In this document: piece by piece, positions 54,918 through 63,002 of the stretch | Layout of the letters: the number at the start of each line of letters is the position of its first letter | How positions within the stretch are numbered: the first letter of the stretch is position 1 | Source: Rhodospirillales bacterium | GTDB taxonomy: Bacteria; Pseudomonadota; Alphaproteobacteria; Kiloniellales; JACOMY01 | Length of the DNA stretch: 64,000 bases | Assembly (NCBI GenBank): GCA_014324045.1 | Contig: JACOMY010000006.1 | Location: forward strand, 1 to 64,000 | Direction: 5' to 3' | Program-made: the position numbers and the translations under genes | The notes under the pieces: model-generated | Seen by the model: only the letters and a program-made list of their open reading frames with translations | Told to the model about the DNA's origin: nothing | Databases searched by the model: none

Positions 54918-55778
54918 TCACAGCTGTTTGCGCTTCTCGACCAGGCCGAGGAAGCGCTCGTACTCCGCCTCCTGCACGCCGTAGCTATGGTCCTCGTCGG
55001 GGAAGACACCGGCCTTCACCTCCTCGACGTACTTGCTGAGCCCGGCGACGGCGACCTCGGTCAGGTTGGCGTAGCGCTTGGTGAACTTCGGCTTGAAGTC
55101 GGTGAAGACGCCCAGCAGATCGTAGGATAGAAGGATCTGCCCATCCGTGCCGGCACCGGCGCCGATGCCGATGGTCGGGATCTCCAGTTGCTGCGAGATC
55201 ACCCTGGCGATGCGCGCCGGCACCGCCTCAAACTCCAGCATGAAGCAGCCGGCATCCTGGATTGCCAGTGCGTCCTCCAGGATCTTCATGGCACCTTCGG
55301 CCGTCTTGCCCTGCAGCCGGAAGCCGCCGAACATGGCGATGCTGTGCGGCGTCAGGCCGATGTGCGAGGCAGTCGGGATGCCGGCATCGACCAGCGTTTT
55401 CAGGATGTGCGCCTGCGCCTTGCCGCCTTGCGGCTTTACCGCATCGCAATCCGCCTCTTGCATGAAGCGCGCGGCGTTGGCCAGCGCCCGTTCCGCTATG
55501 TGATAGCTCTGGTAAGGCATGCAGCCCAGAACGAAGGTGTTGGGCGCCCCGCGGCGGACTGCCTGTGCGTGCATCACCATCATTTCCATGGTGGCGGGGA
55601 TGGTGTTCTTATGGCCGTGGGCGATCATCGCTAGGCTGTCACCGACGACACAGACGTCGACGCCCGCGGATTCCGCCCACTGCGCCGAGGTGTAGTCCGG
55701 GACCGAGGTATAAACCATCTTATCGCCGGTCCGTTTGGATGCGCGAATCTCTTCGATGCTCCGCTTCTTACGCTCCAT
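54918..55778 (-). CDS. PanB-like (ketopantoate hydroxymethyltransferase) paralogue lacking two metal ligands
   Basis: 286 aa, PEP-mutase/ketopantoate hydroxymethyltransferase superfamily. Visible PanB landmarks: VVGDSLAMIAHGH (Asp47, matching E. coli Asp45), HIGLTPHSIAMFGGFRLQGK (about 137), the catalytic Glu in MLEFEAVPARIA (about 178) and IGIGAGAGTDGQILLSYDLL (about 195). But the second and third Mg2+ ligands of PanB (Asp84 and Glu114 in E. coli) are Cys86 (VLGCMPY) and Gln117 (VKPQGGK). So ordinary ketopantoate synthesis is doubtful. First gene of the GntR-linked TRAP operon; a pathway-specific C-C bond enzyme is more likely. Confidence 0.85.
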   Translation of the reverse strand: MERKKRSIEEIRASKRTGDKMVYTSVPDYTSAQWAESAGVDVCVVGDSLAMIAHGHKNTIPATMEMMVMHAQAVRRGAPNTFVLGCMPYQSYHIAERALANAARFMQEADCDAVKPQGGKAQAHILKTLVDAGIPTASHIGLTPHSIAMFGGFRLQGKTAEGAMKILEDALAIQDAGCFMLEFEAVPARIARVISQQLEIPTIGIGAGAGTDGQILLSYDLLGVFTDFKPKFTKRYANLTEVAVAGLSKYVEEVKAGVFPDEDHSYGVQEAEYERFLGLVEKRKQL

Positions 55779-55861
55779 GCCGTCCTCTCGTCATGGTCCC
55801 CTCCGTCATGGCCGCTGCTGTTCGACTGTCCTTCGCCGAGGTTCGATAGAACTCATCGACA

Positions 55862-55875
55862 GTTGATATGTCAAC
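55862..55875. promoter_or_regulatory. 14-bp dyad, likely GntR operator
   Basis: GTTGATATGTCAAC (arms GTTGA/TCAAC) in the 242-base region between the divergent PanB-like and GntR genes, 84 bases before the PanB-like start. FadR-type GntR proteins bind short dyads of this kind. Confidence 0.6.
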
Positions 55876-56020
55876 AAAAAATTTGGAAACACGAGGACTT
55901 CAGGCTTGTCGGGAGCCGGTTCTTTCGAACAGACTGCGACCTCGATAGGGAGGTTTCGGTGTCTATTCGGGTAAAGGGGAAGCATCGGTTGCGCGTCCAA
56001 GGGTTGCGGGCGCTCAGGCG

Positions 56021-56719
56021 ATGACAGCGGGGAGCCCAAAGGGGCAAAGTGATGCGGAGCCGCAGAAGCGGCAATCGCTGGCTGAAAAAGCCTATGCCGC
56101 CTTGGAAGAGCGGATCGTGACACTCGACTTCGCCCCCGGTGAAGTCCTCTCCGAAAATGCACTGGCGGCTTCTCTGGGTATCGGCCGCACGCCGGTCCGG
56201 GAGGCTCTGCAGCGCCTTGTGCGCGAGGGTCTGGTTGTCATCATGCCCCGACGCGGCGTTCTGATCTCCGATATCAACGTCTCCGACCAACTGGAAGCGC
56301 TCAGGGTTCGTCGGGTCCTGGAATGCCTGATGGCGGAACTGGCCGCGTTGCGCTCGACGCCCGGAGAACGCACAGTTTTTCGGGAGATCGCCCAAGCCAT
56401 GCGCATGGCCGGACAGCAGGAGAACGACATGGGCTTCATGCGTCTGGACCGCGACCTGAACCGGCGCATCGCCGATAGTTGCCGCAACCGCTACGCCCGC
56501 CGGGCGATGGGTTTGCTGCACGGCCTTTCGCGCCGCTTCTGGTATGTGCACTACAAAGAGGTTCTAGACCTGCCGCTCTGCGCACGTCTGCACGCCGAGC
56601 AAGCAGATACCATTGCCGACGGCGGTACGGCAGCAGCGCTCGCCGCAACCGACACACTGCTGGACTACATCGAGTCCTTCACCCGCGCTTCCTTGGACGT
56701 GCCGCGTCGCGATACCTAA
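56021..56719 (+). CDS. GntR-family transcriptional regulator (FadR/FCD subfamily)
   Basis: 232 aa. N-terminal winged helix-turn-helix (about 18-85) with LSENALAASLGIGRTPVREA and LQRLVREGLVVIMPRRGVLI, then an all-helical FCD ligand domain. The usual metal-binding D-x4-H is RLDRDLNRR here, with Asn in place of His, which may alter ligand binding. Divergent to the PanB-TRAP operon with a dyad in between, so it very likely controls that operon in response to the transported carboxylate. It converges on the PHA depolymerase gene. Confidence 0.9.
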   Translation: MTAGSPKGQSDAEPQKRQSLAEKAYAALEERIVTLDFAPGEVLSENALAASLGIGRTPVREALQRLVREGLVVIMPRRGVLISDINVSDQLEALRVRRVLECLMAELAALRSTPGERTVFREIAQAMRMAGQQENDMGFMRLDRDLNRRIADSCRNRYARRAMGLLHGLSRRFWYVHYKEVLDLPLCARLHAEQADTIADGGTAAALAATDTLLDYIESFTRASLDVPRRDT

Positions 56720-56729
56720 GGAAATCGCC

Positions 56730-57944
56730 CTAACCCATTGCCAAGATCATGTTGCGGACGACGGGATAGATCTCGCGGTTCCAGCGCTTACCGGCGAAGG
56801 TGCCGTAGTGGCCGACGTTGGCCTGCAGATGGTGGCGCTTTAGGTGCGGGTGCAGGCGGTCGCAGAGATCGTGGGCAGCAGCCGTCTGACCCAAGGAGCA
56901 GATGTCGTCGCGCCCGCCCTCGACGGTCAGCAAGGCCGTGCGCCGGATGGCGCTGGGGGAGATCGCGCGGCCCTTGTAGGTGAAGTTGCCCTTGGCCAAG
57001 TCGGCGCGCTGGAAGATCCGCTCTATGGTCTCCAGATAAAATTCTTCCGTCAGATCCAGGACGGCGAAGTACTCGTCGTAGAAGTCCTTGATTTTTTTCG
57101 CCTCTTTCTCCTCGCCTGCGGCCAGGTGACGGAACAACTTGCGGTGCTGGTCGCGGTGGCGGTCCATGTTCATCGACATGAAGGCGGAGAGTTGCACGAA
57201 GCCCGGATAGACTAAGCGGCCGGCGCCTTGATAGCGGCTTGGCACCTTAGTGATGACATTGTCCTTGAACCAGGCGATCGAGCGCTCGTTGGCGAGCTTG
57301 TTCACAACCGTGGGACTCTCGCGGGTGTCGATCGGCCCGGACATCAAGGTCATGGAACGTGGCGTCGCCGAATGGCGTTCCTCCGACATGATGGCGACCG
57401 CGGCCAGCGCCTGCACGCAGGATTGGCAAACGGCGAGCAGGTGCACCTCGTCGCCGATCGTCTCAAGGAAGGTGATGAGATACTCAATGTACTCATCGAC
57501 GCCGAAGCGACCGGCCTCCAAGGGCACGTCGCGGGCGTTGGTCCAGTCGGTGAGATAGACCTCGTGATCGTGCAGCAGGGTTTGAACGGTGCTGCGCAGC
57601 AGGGTCGAGAAGTGCCCTGACAACGGCGCCGTTACCAGGATGCGCGGCTGATCTGTGGAATCTTCCTTGGCGAAGCGCAGCAGCTTGCCGAAGGGCAAGT
57701 CCAGGGCGATCTCCTCCGTCACCTGTTGCAGGCCGCGATCTGTCTGGATCGGTTCTAGGTCGAAGGCCGGCCGGCTGTGGGTGAGCTGGAACCGCGATAG
57801 CATCTCCAGAAAGGCCCGGCGATGACGCCGCGGTGTGTCGAGCCAGTCCCAGAATGCGAAGGCATCCAAGTAGACCAGACAATGGGCGGCGGTTCTTATG
57901 GGGGATAAAAAATCGTCGTGTACTTGGTAACTCTGGTAGAGCAA
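56730..57944 (-). CDS. phaZ: Intracellular polyhydroxyalkanoate depolymerase
   Basis: 404 aa from a TTG at 57944 with GGAGGGG six bases upstream; the usual family start L/M-L-Y-Q-x-Y-x-x fits (LLYQSYQVHDD). The lipase-box-like LLAVCQSCVQALAAVAIM (about 190) carries the active-site Cys of PhaZ enzymes, and LYLTDWTNARDVPLEAGRFG and NVGHYGTFAGKRWNREIYP are family blocks. It mobilises stored PHB granules. Confidence 0.93.
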   Translation of the reverse strand: MLYQSYQVHDDFLSPIRTAAHCLVYLDAFAFWDWLDTPRRHRRAFLEMLSRFQLTHSRPAFDLEPIQTDRGLQQVTEEIALDLPFGKLLRFAKEDSTDQPRILVTAPLSGHFSTLLRSTVQTLLHDHEVYLTDWTNARDVPLEAGRFGVDEYIEYLITFLETIGDEVHLLAVCQSCVQALAAVAIMSEERHSATPRSMTLMSGPIDTRESPTVVNKLANERSIAWFKDNVITKVPSRYQGAGRLVYPGFVQLSAFMSMNMDRHRDQHRKLFRHLAAGEEKEAKKIKDFYDEYFAVLDLTEEFYLETIERIFQRADLAKGNFTYKGRAISPSAIRRTALLTVEGGRDDICSLGQTAAAHDLCDRLHPHLKRHHLQANVGHYGTFAGKRWNREIYPVVRNMILAMG

Positions 57945-58050
57945 GTTTGCCCCTCCGTCATTGCTCTGCTGCAGCGCAAAGAACACTAGTGCAAAAGCGC
58001 CCGCGATGCGACACCCTTATTGCATTACAACATTACGAGGCTCGGAAGCC

Positions 58051-58704
58051 ATGGCGCCCGCAACCTTGACGATCTCATCGAAGAACTATTCCTCATGGTC
58101 TCTGCGCGGCTGGCTGCTCTGCCGCATGGCCGGGCTAGCCTTCGAGGAGCAGCGCGTGAGTATCGAGGATCCTGAGCACCGGCAGGAGCTTTTGCTGCTC
58201 TCGCCATCGGTTCTGGTGCCCCGGCTGGAGCATGGTAAGGTGATCGTATGGGACACCTTGGCGATCGCCAGCTATCTGGCGGAGATCGCCCCCGATTCTG
58301 GTCTGCTGCCCAAGGACCAAGCGATGCGGGCGCATTGTCGCGCGGTTTCAGGAGAGATGCATTCGGGTTTCTACAACCTGCGCTCGGCTCTGCCGATGAA
58401 CCTGCGCATCCAACACAAGAGCTTCAAGATCTTCTCCGGGGCACGTCCAGATGTCGCACGGATCGCCGCCATCTGGACGGACTGCCTGAAGAGCTACGGC
58501 GGTCCTTTTCTCTTCGGACAACCGACCATGGCCGATGCCATGTATGCGCCGGCCTGCACGCGCTTTCGCACCTATGCAGTCGATCTGGACCCGCTCTCAG
58601 AGGCCTATTGCGAGCGCATCATGACTTGGCCGTTGATGGTCGAGTGGATTGAAGCCGCGCAGGCCGAGCCCGAAGAACTTGAGGAACTGGAGGTCGAGTT
58701 CTGA
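58051..58704 (+). CDS. Glutathione S-transferase
   Basis: 217 aa from ATG 58051. Thioredoxin-like N-domain with ISSKNYSSWSLRGWLLCRMA (about 7-26, catalytic Ser/Tyr region), cis-Pro in VLVPRLEHGKVIVWDTLAIA and helical C-domain with FLFGQPTMADAMYAPACTRF (about 148). The SSWSLRGWL pattern is that of zeta/YfcF-like bacterial GSTs. Confidence 0.9.
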   Translation: MAPATLTISSKNYSSWSLRGWLLCRMAGLAFEEQRVSIEDPEHRQELLLLSPSVLVPRLEHGKVIVWDTLAIASYLAEIAPDSGLLPKDQAMRAHCRAVSGEMHSGFYNLRSALPMNLRIQHKSFKIFSGARPDVARIAAIWTDCLKSYGGPFLFGQPTMADAMYAPACTRFRTYAVDLDPLSEAYCERIMTWPLMVEWIEAAQAEPEELEELEVEF

Positions 58705-58719
58705 GAGCCCGTTCGAAAA

Positions 58720-58735
58720 TGGACCAATTGGGCCA
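58720..58735. promoter_or_regulatory. 16-bp near-perfect palindrome
   Basis: TGGACCAATTGGGCCA (one mismatched pair), similar to sites bound by FadR-subfamily GntR regulators. It begins 16 bases after the GST stop. Confidence 0.4.
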
Positions 58736-58848
58736 CTCTAAGGGCAGCGCCTGATAGCCTAGCGGATCAGAGGACAAGGTGCCGACAGTGAAGATGGACA
58801 GGCGTCGGCGTCTGCCCGACTTCACGTTGATCTATGGACTTGGTCGGT

Positions 58849-58867
58849 CATGGCACAATTGGCCATG
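58849..58867. promoter_or_regulatory. Second palindrome sharing CAATTGG
   Basis: CATGGC-ACAATTG-GCCATG, perfect 6-bp arms, 114 bases from the centre of the first palindrome. Confidence 0.35.
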
Positions 58868-59233
58868 TTGCCGCTTCACCTCTTGCAAGAGGAGGATGCC
58901 TTTCTTCTCGATCTCGTTCGGCATAGCCGGGCTACCGTTGACCCTGCGACGGATGGCCAATCCTTGCACGACGTTACCCTGCTGCCAGAGACTGGCAATC
59001 GGCCAATGCGCCGCTACGTCGGTCGTGACTTCGTCGATGAAAGCTAACTCGTCTCGGACCTGACTGGGGAGCCGATATGCGCCCAGGAAAAGCGACTACT
59101 TATAATGCCCGAAATTCCGTTAGACGCAACAAGCGGAAGACACAGGCCTTGCAGCTACGCCACCTGCTTCTTGCTCGTCAAATTACGGAACGATGAGGCG
59201 CTCGCACGCCCCACCGGACCGATTTGAGTACCG

Positions 59234-59719
59234 TTAGGCCGCGCGGAAAAAGGCGCGGTTACGGTTGGCAGCCGCCAGACGCTGATCGACCTCGAGACCT
59301 TCGATATCTTTGCGCGATACGCCGATATCGGCTAGGAGGCGGTCGTTCAGACGCTGCAACTTGTCCACGGCCTTGAAGTTCCTGCCGACAACTTGGTCAA
59401 CCTGGTTCAATGAGCCATGATGGTCTTGCTGAAAGCTGGCTTCCCTCTTCTCCAAGACGGCCGAAACCGTCTCTACGAGGGTGCCCGGCTCCAGGCCGAT
59501 GTCGCGCAGGGCCGCATCGTCCAGTGCGGATAGCTGGTCAAGGGTGACACGGCGGGCACGTGCACGGCGCAGCATGGCAAAGAGCTTGGAGACCGGTCCA
59601 TTAGCCGTTTCTGGCCGATGGGCTCTACGGGTCTGCAACGCCTCAACCGCGAAAGAACGCATGCTCTTGGGCGTGGAGGCCGTGCTCAGCAGCAGGTCCG
59701 ACTGGGTGAAGCCGTTCAT
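59234..59719 (-). CDS. Protein with two DUF1127 segments
   Basis: 161 aa. Two copies of the DUF1127 pattern: RVTLDQLSALDDAALRDIGL (about 57-76) and KLQRLNDRLLADIGVSRKDI (about 119-138). Most DUF1127 proteins (30-70 aa) have one; they include small Arg-rich proteins that affect RNA turnover and phosphate or oxidative-stress responses in alphaproteobacteria. The N-terminal 40 residues are unrelated. ATG at 59719. Confidence 0.8.
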   Translation of the reverse strand: MNGFTQSDLLLSTASTPKSMRSFAVEALQTRRAHRPETANGPVSKLFAMLRRARARRVTLDQLSALDDAALRDIGLEPGTLVETVSAVLEKREASFQQDHHGSLNQVDQVVGRNFKAVDKLQRLNDRLLADIGVSRKDIEGLEVDQRLAAANRNRAFFRAA

Positions 59720-59928
59720 CTCTAGATACTCCTTAACAACTGCTCGGTCCTTGGCCGAGGCGGGTGGGAGCGGCCGGGCCGGCCGCCGTTCGAGAAAGCC
59801 ATGTAGTGGATGGAAATTCGGTGGAGAAGTGGCTTGAAGACACCGCTGAAATGCAATGGCAACATAGCTCTAAGCCCCTATAACTTAAGGCTTGCTTCGG
59901 TCTATCGCAGAACGCTAGCGTCGTCGCT

Positions 59929-61728
59929 ATGACGCAGGCTTCCTCCGCCTTTCGGACAAGGCTTCAAGACCTGCGCGCGACCCTGCGCGCGGCCGAAGTC
60001 GACGGCTTTCTAGTGCCGCGCGGCGATGAGTATCGCGGCGAGTACGTGCCGCCGAGCGCAGAACGGCTACGCTGGCTAACAGGTTTTTCCGGCTCGGCAG
60101 GCCAAGCTGTGATTCTTTCCGATCGCGCGGCACTGTTTGTCGACGGGCGTTATACATTGCAGGCAGCCGAAGAAACCCAGGAAGATCTCTACGAGGTACT
60201 GCAAATACCAGAAGAAAAATCTGAGTATTACATAAAACAACACTTAAGACAGGGGCAAACACTGGGCTTCGATCCCTGGCTTCACAGTCTGGCGGAGCGG
60301 CGCCGGCTGGCGGCGCTTTGCCAGACATGCGGTCTCACCTTGGCGCCGATGGCGCCCAATCCCTTGGACCAGATCTGGTCGGATCGTCCGGCGCCTCCCC
60401 TTGTGGCTGCGCGGCCACACCCGCTCGCCTTCGCCGGCGAGACCAGCCTGTCCAAGCGCAAGCGCCTGGCAGAGGATTTAGCTGAGCGACGAATTGATGC
60501 ATTAATCTTGAGTCTTCCGGACTCGATCGCCTGGCTCTTGAACCTGCGCGGTGGAGATATCGCGCGAACCCCCTTCGTCCTTTCTTTTGCAATCCTCAAA
60601 GCCGACGGCAGGGTCTCCTGGTTCGTGGCGCCGGAGAAAGTGACGCCCAAGGTAAGGCAGAGCTTGGATCCGGGCGTCGCCATCGAGACACCGACCGCCT
60701 TCGCTGCAGTCTTGGCTGCGCTCAGCGCGCGGACCGTCTTGATCGATCCGGCAAGCATCCCGGCTTGGGTGGCCGAGCGACTGGAGTTGGCTGGCGCCAG
60801 CTTGGTGGAGGGCGAAGACCCCTGCCAAGCGGCCAAGGCCGTCAAGAACGAAACCGAACGGCAAGGCACCCGCAGTGCCCATCGGCGCGACGGGCGGGCT
60901 TTGACCCGCTTCCTTGCCTGGTTCTCGCGCGAGATCCGCAAAGGGGCCGTCAGCGAACTCGCGGCCTCCAATCATCTCGAGAGCCTGCGCCGGGAGAACA
61001 AGCACTTCATGGATCTCTCCTTCGACACCATCGCCGGCTCAGGCCCGCATGGGGCGGTGGTGCACTATCGGGTGACGCCGGAGAGCGACCGGGCCATGCG
61101 GTCCAGCGAACTGATGGTTTTGGATTCAGGCGGCCAGTACCTGGACGGCACGACAGACGTCACCCGCACTCTCTTGGTCGGATCCGTCGGCAGCGAGGAA
61201 CGCGACCGCTACACCCGGGTCCTGAAGGGCCACATCGCGCTGGCCACAGTACGCTTTCCAGAGGGGACCAGCGGTGCGCAGTTGGACAGCCTTGCCCGTC
61301 GGCCCTTGTGGGAGGCCGGCCTGGACTACGACCACGGCACCGGACATGGGGTCGGTAGCTACCTCTCGGTCCACGAAGGACCGCAACGCATCTCCAAGCA
61401 TCCCAACAGCGTTGCCCTCCAGCCCGGTATGATCCTTTCCAATGAGCCCGGCTACTACAAGGAGGGCGCCTACGGCATCCGCATCGAGAACCTCGTGCTT
61501 GTGGTCGAAAGCCCGCCTCGGCCCGGACAGGAACGGCCCATGCTGGCTTTCGAGACTCTGACCCTTGCCCCGCTGGAGCGCCACCTGATCGCGCCGCAGC
61601 TACTCACGCAAGAAGAGATCGCTTGGGTCGATGCCTACCACGCCCGGGTGCTGGCGGAACTGGCTCCGGATCTGGATGGCGAAGACCGGAGATTTCTCGA
61701 AGAAGCCTGCGCCCCCCTTAAGGCCTAG
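59929..61728 (+). CDS. pepP: Xaa-Pro aminopeptidase (M24B family)
   Basis: 599 aa, two creatinase-like N-domains and a pita-bread C-domain. Metal ligands: VLDSGGQYLDGTTDVTRT (two Asp), DYDHGTGHGVG (His), LSNEPGYYKEGAYGIRIEN (two Glu). The YLDGTTDVTRT form is that of three-domain aminopeptidase P. It removes the residue before Pro in cytosolic peptides. In the third domain, KNETERQGTRSAHRRDG keeps the family helix. Confidence 0.95.
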   Translation: MTQASSAFRTRLQDLRATLRAAEVDGFLVPRGDEYRGEYVPPSAERLRWLTGFSGSAGQAVILSDRAALFVDGRYTLQAAEETQEDLYEVLQIPEEKSEYYIKQHLRQGQTLGFDPWLHSLAERRRLAALCQTCGLTLAPMAPNPLDQIWSDRPAPPLVAARPHPLAFAGETSLSKRKRLAEDLAERRIDALILSLPDSIAWLLNLRGGDIARTPFVLSFAILKADGRVSWFVAPEKVTPKVRQSLDPGVAIETPTAFAAVLAALSARTVLIDPASIPAWVAERLELAGASLVEGEDPCQAAKAVKNETERQGTRSAHRRDGRALTRFLAWFSREIRKGAVSELAASNHLESLRRENKHFMDLSFDTIAGSGPHGAVVHYRVTPESDRAMRSSELMVLDSGGQYLDGTTDVTRTLLVGSVGSEERDRYTRVLKGHIALATVRFPEGTSGAQLDSLARRPLWEAGLDYDHGTGHGVGSYLSVHEGPQRISKHPNSVALQPGMILSNEPGYYKEGAYGIRIENLVLVVESPPRPGQERPMLAFETLTLAPLERHLIAPQLLTQEEIAWVDAYHARVLAELAPDLDGEDRRFLEEACAPLKA

Positions 61729-61963
61729 CCCCTTCCTCCACTGCGGAGGAACCCGCAGAGGTTTGCATGACAGCCGCGCCTTGTGGCCCGGGCGCTGCCC
61801 CGCGGCAGACTGGGCTTGCTGCGGGCGCGCAGGCCGTGGCTACAGATCATGCGGGATCTCTTATTGGTGACCGCAACGGTCTGCAATTTCACCGCGCGGC
61901 TTCCTGCCGCTGGCGACCAATGCCGCGATCTTCTACACCGCGCCGTCGATGATCTGAGTCCTC

Positions 61964-62812
61964 TCAATGCTGCTTTGGGCAAGTAAGGTGGGGTAGCGGT
62001 GCTGGACCGCGATCTCCTCCGATTTTCGGACCGACCACACGGTCGCCGCTAGGAGTCTAGGGAAAGCGCTGACGATAGCAGCGGGTCATGCATTGCGGTG
62101 TCGAAAATCCCCCGGCCATCGCGATCTCCAGTATTGAGAAGTCAGTTTGCGTTACCACCCCGCGCGCCCGGTCGAGCCACCTGTCGAGGTAGAAGCGCAC
62201 CGGCGAGATCCCGGTGTATTCCTGAAACAGCCGATGCAGTTGGCGTTGCGAGAGACCGACCTCGTTGGCGATGGCCCTCATGGTCAGAAACTCCTCCAGC
62301 GAGGACTCCATGATTTGGCCGGCCTGATGTAAACGTTCCGGCAAGATGTAACCCATCAACCCTTGCCGCGAGGGAATCTGGCTCTCGCCCGCGCCGCGCA
62401 AGCCCCCGTAGGCCAGCAAGAAGACCCCATTGTCGAGTGTCGGCCAGGGGGCGGTGCCTTGCCCAGCCTGACGGCGCAGCTAGGCGAACAGTGCCTTGTC
62501 GCGAAAAGTCTCTGGCACCCAAGAGGTGCAGAGGAAGACAAGATCGAAGTTGATCTCCGCTGCCTAGGCCAGCGGCAGGACTGATAAGCTGGTACCGTTG
62601 CTGGTGGGTACCGCGACGGAACTGCCCGCCGGCCCCAGACTAGCAGGGTCTAGATGTAGATAGGCTGCGTCGGCCGTAGGATCGCGCAGATAGTTGGCGA
62701 CGCGCAAGGCGTCGATCGTCGCGATCGTGACCAGAGCATCGAAATTCGATAAGGCTAGAAGAGCGATCCGAGCACGCTCTCCAAGCGTCGGGAATGCGAA
62801 CAAGCGCATCAA
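61964..62812 (-). pseudogene. GlxA-type AraC regulator (choline/betaine-regulator-like) with three in-frame TAG codons
   Basis: From ATG 62812 one frame runs through to TGA at 61964-61966, interrupted only by TAG at codons 83 (62564-62566), 111 (62480-62482) and 252 (62057-62059). The N-part is DJ-1/PfpI-like (FDALVTIATIDALRVANYL, then FDLVFLCTSWVPETF, DNGVFLLAYGGLRG). The C-part is an AraC helix-turn-helix (AIANEVGLSQRQLHRLFQEY and ILEIAMAGGFSTPQCMTRCY). A stretch of about 50 residues between the two domains is missing. The second TAG stands where a Trp is usual (FAWLRR). It lies beside a glycine-betaine-type binding protein gene. Confidence 0.78.
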
Positions 62813-63002
62813 TGTGACCGACTCTCTTTACACGTTTTCTTAACGCCCGCCGACAAAAAACCTTGCTATTCGAGGCGAACAGGCGCGAACTTGTCTGCTG
62901 TTTCCGGCGGACAGCCCTTCACTGGCCTTTTGACTGGCCTTCCAATAAGAGGGGACCAGAGCGGGACGACAGATAACACACGAGAGTATCCGGGAGATCG
63001 AC
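62813..63002. promoter_or_regulatory. Divergent promoter region of the regulator remnant and the betaine-binding gene
   Basis: 190 bases between divergent starts. A run of A (ACAAAAAACC, about 62853) and GGGAGATCGAC before the ATG at 63003 (ribosome-binding site) are visible; no clear dyad was found. Confidence 0.35.

Larger units (their letters stand above)
58705..59233. other. Gene-poor region with two CAATTGG palindromes
   Basis: About 530 bases. No convincing gene; a 65-codon plus-strand frame at 58850-59047 (HLLQEEDAFLLDLVRHSRAT) looks partly protein-like and could be a remnant. Two operator-like dyads are listed separately. Confidence 0.45.
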
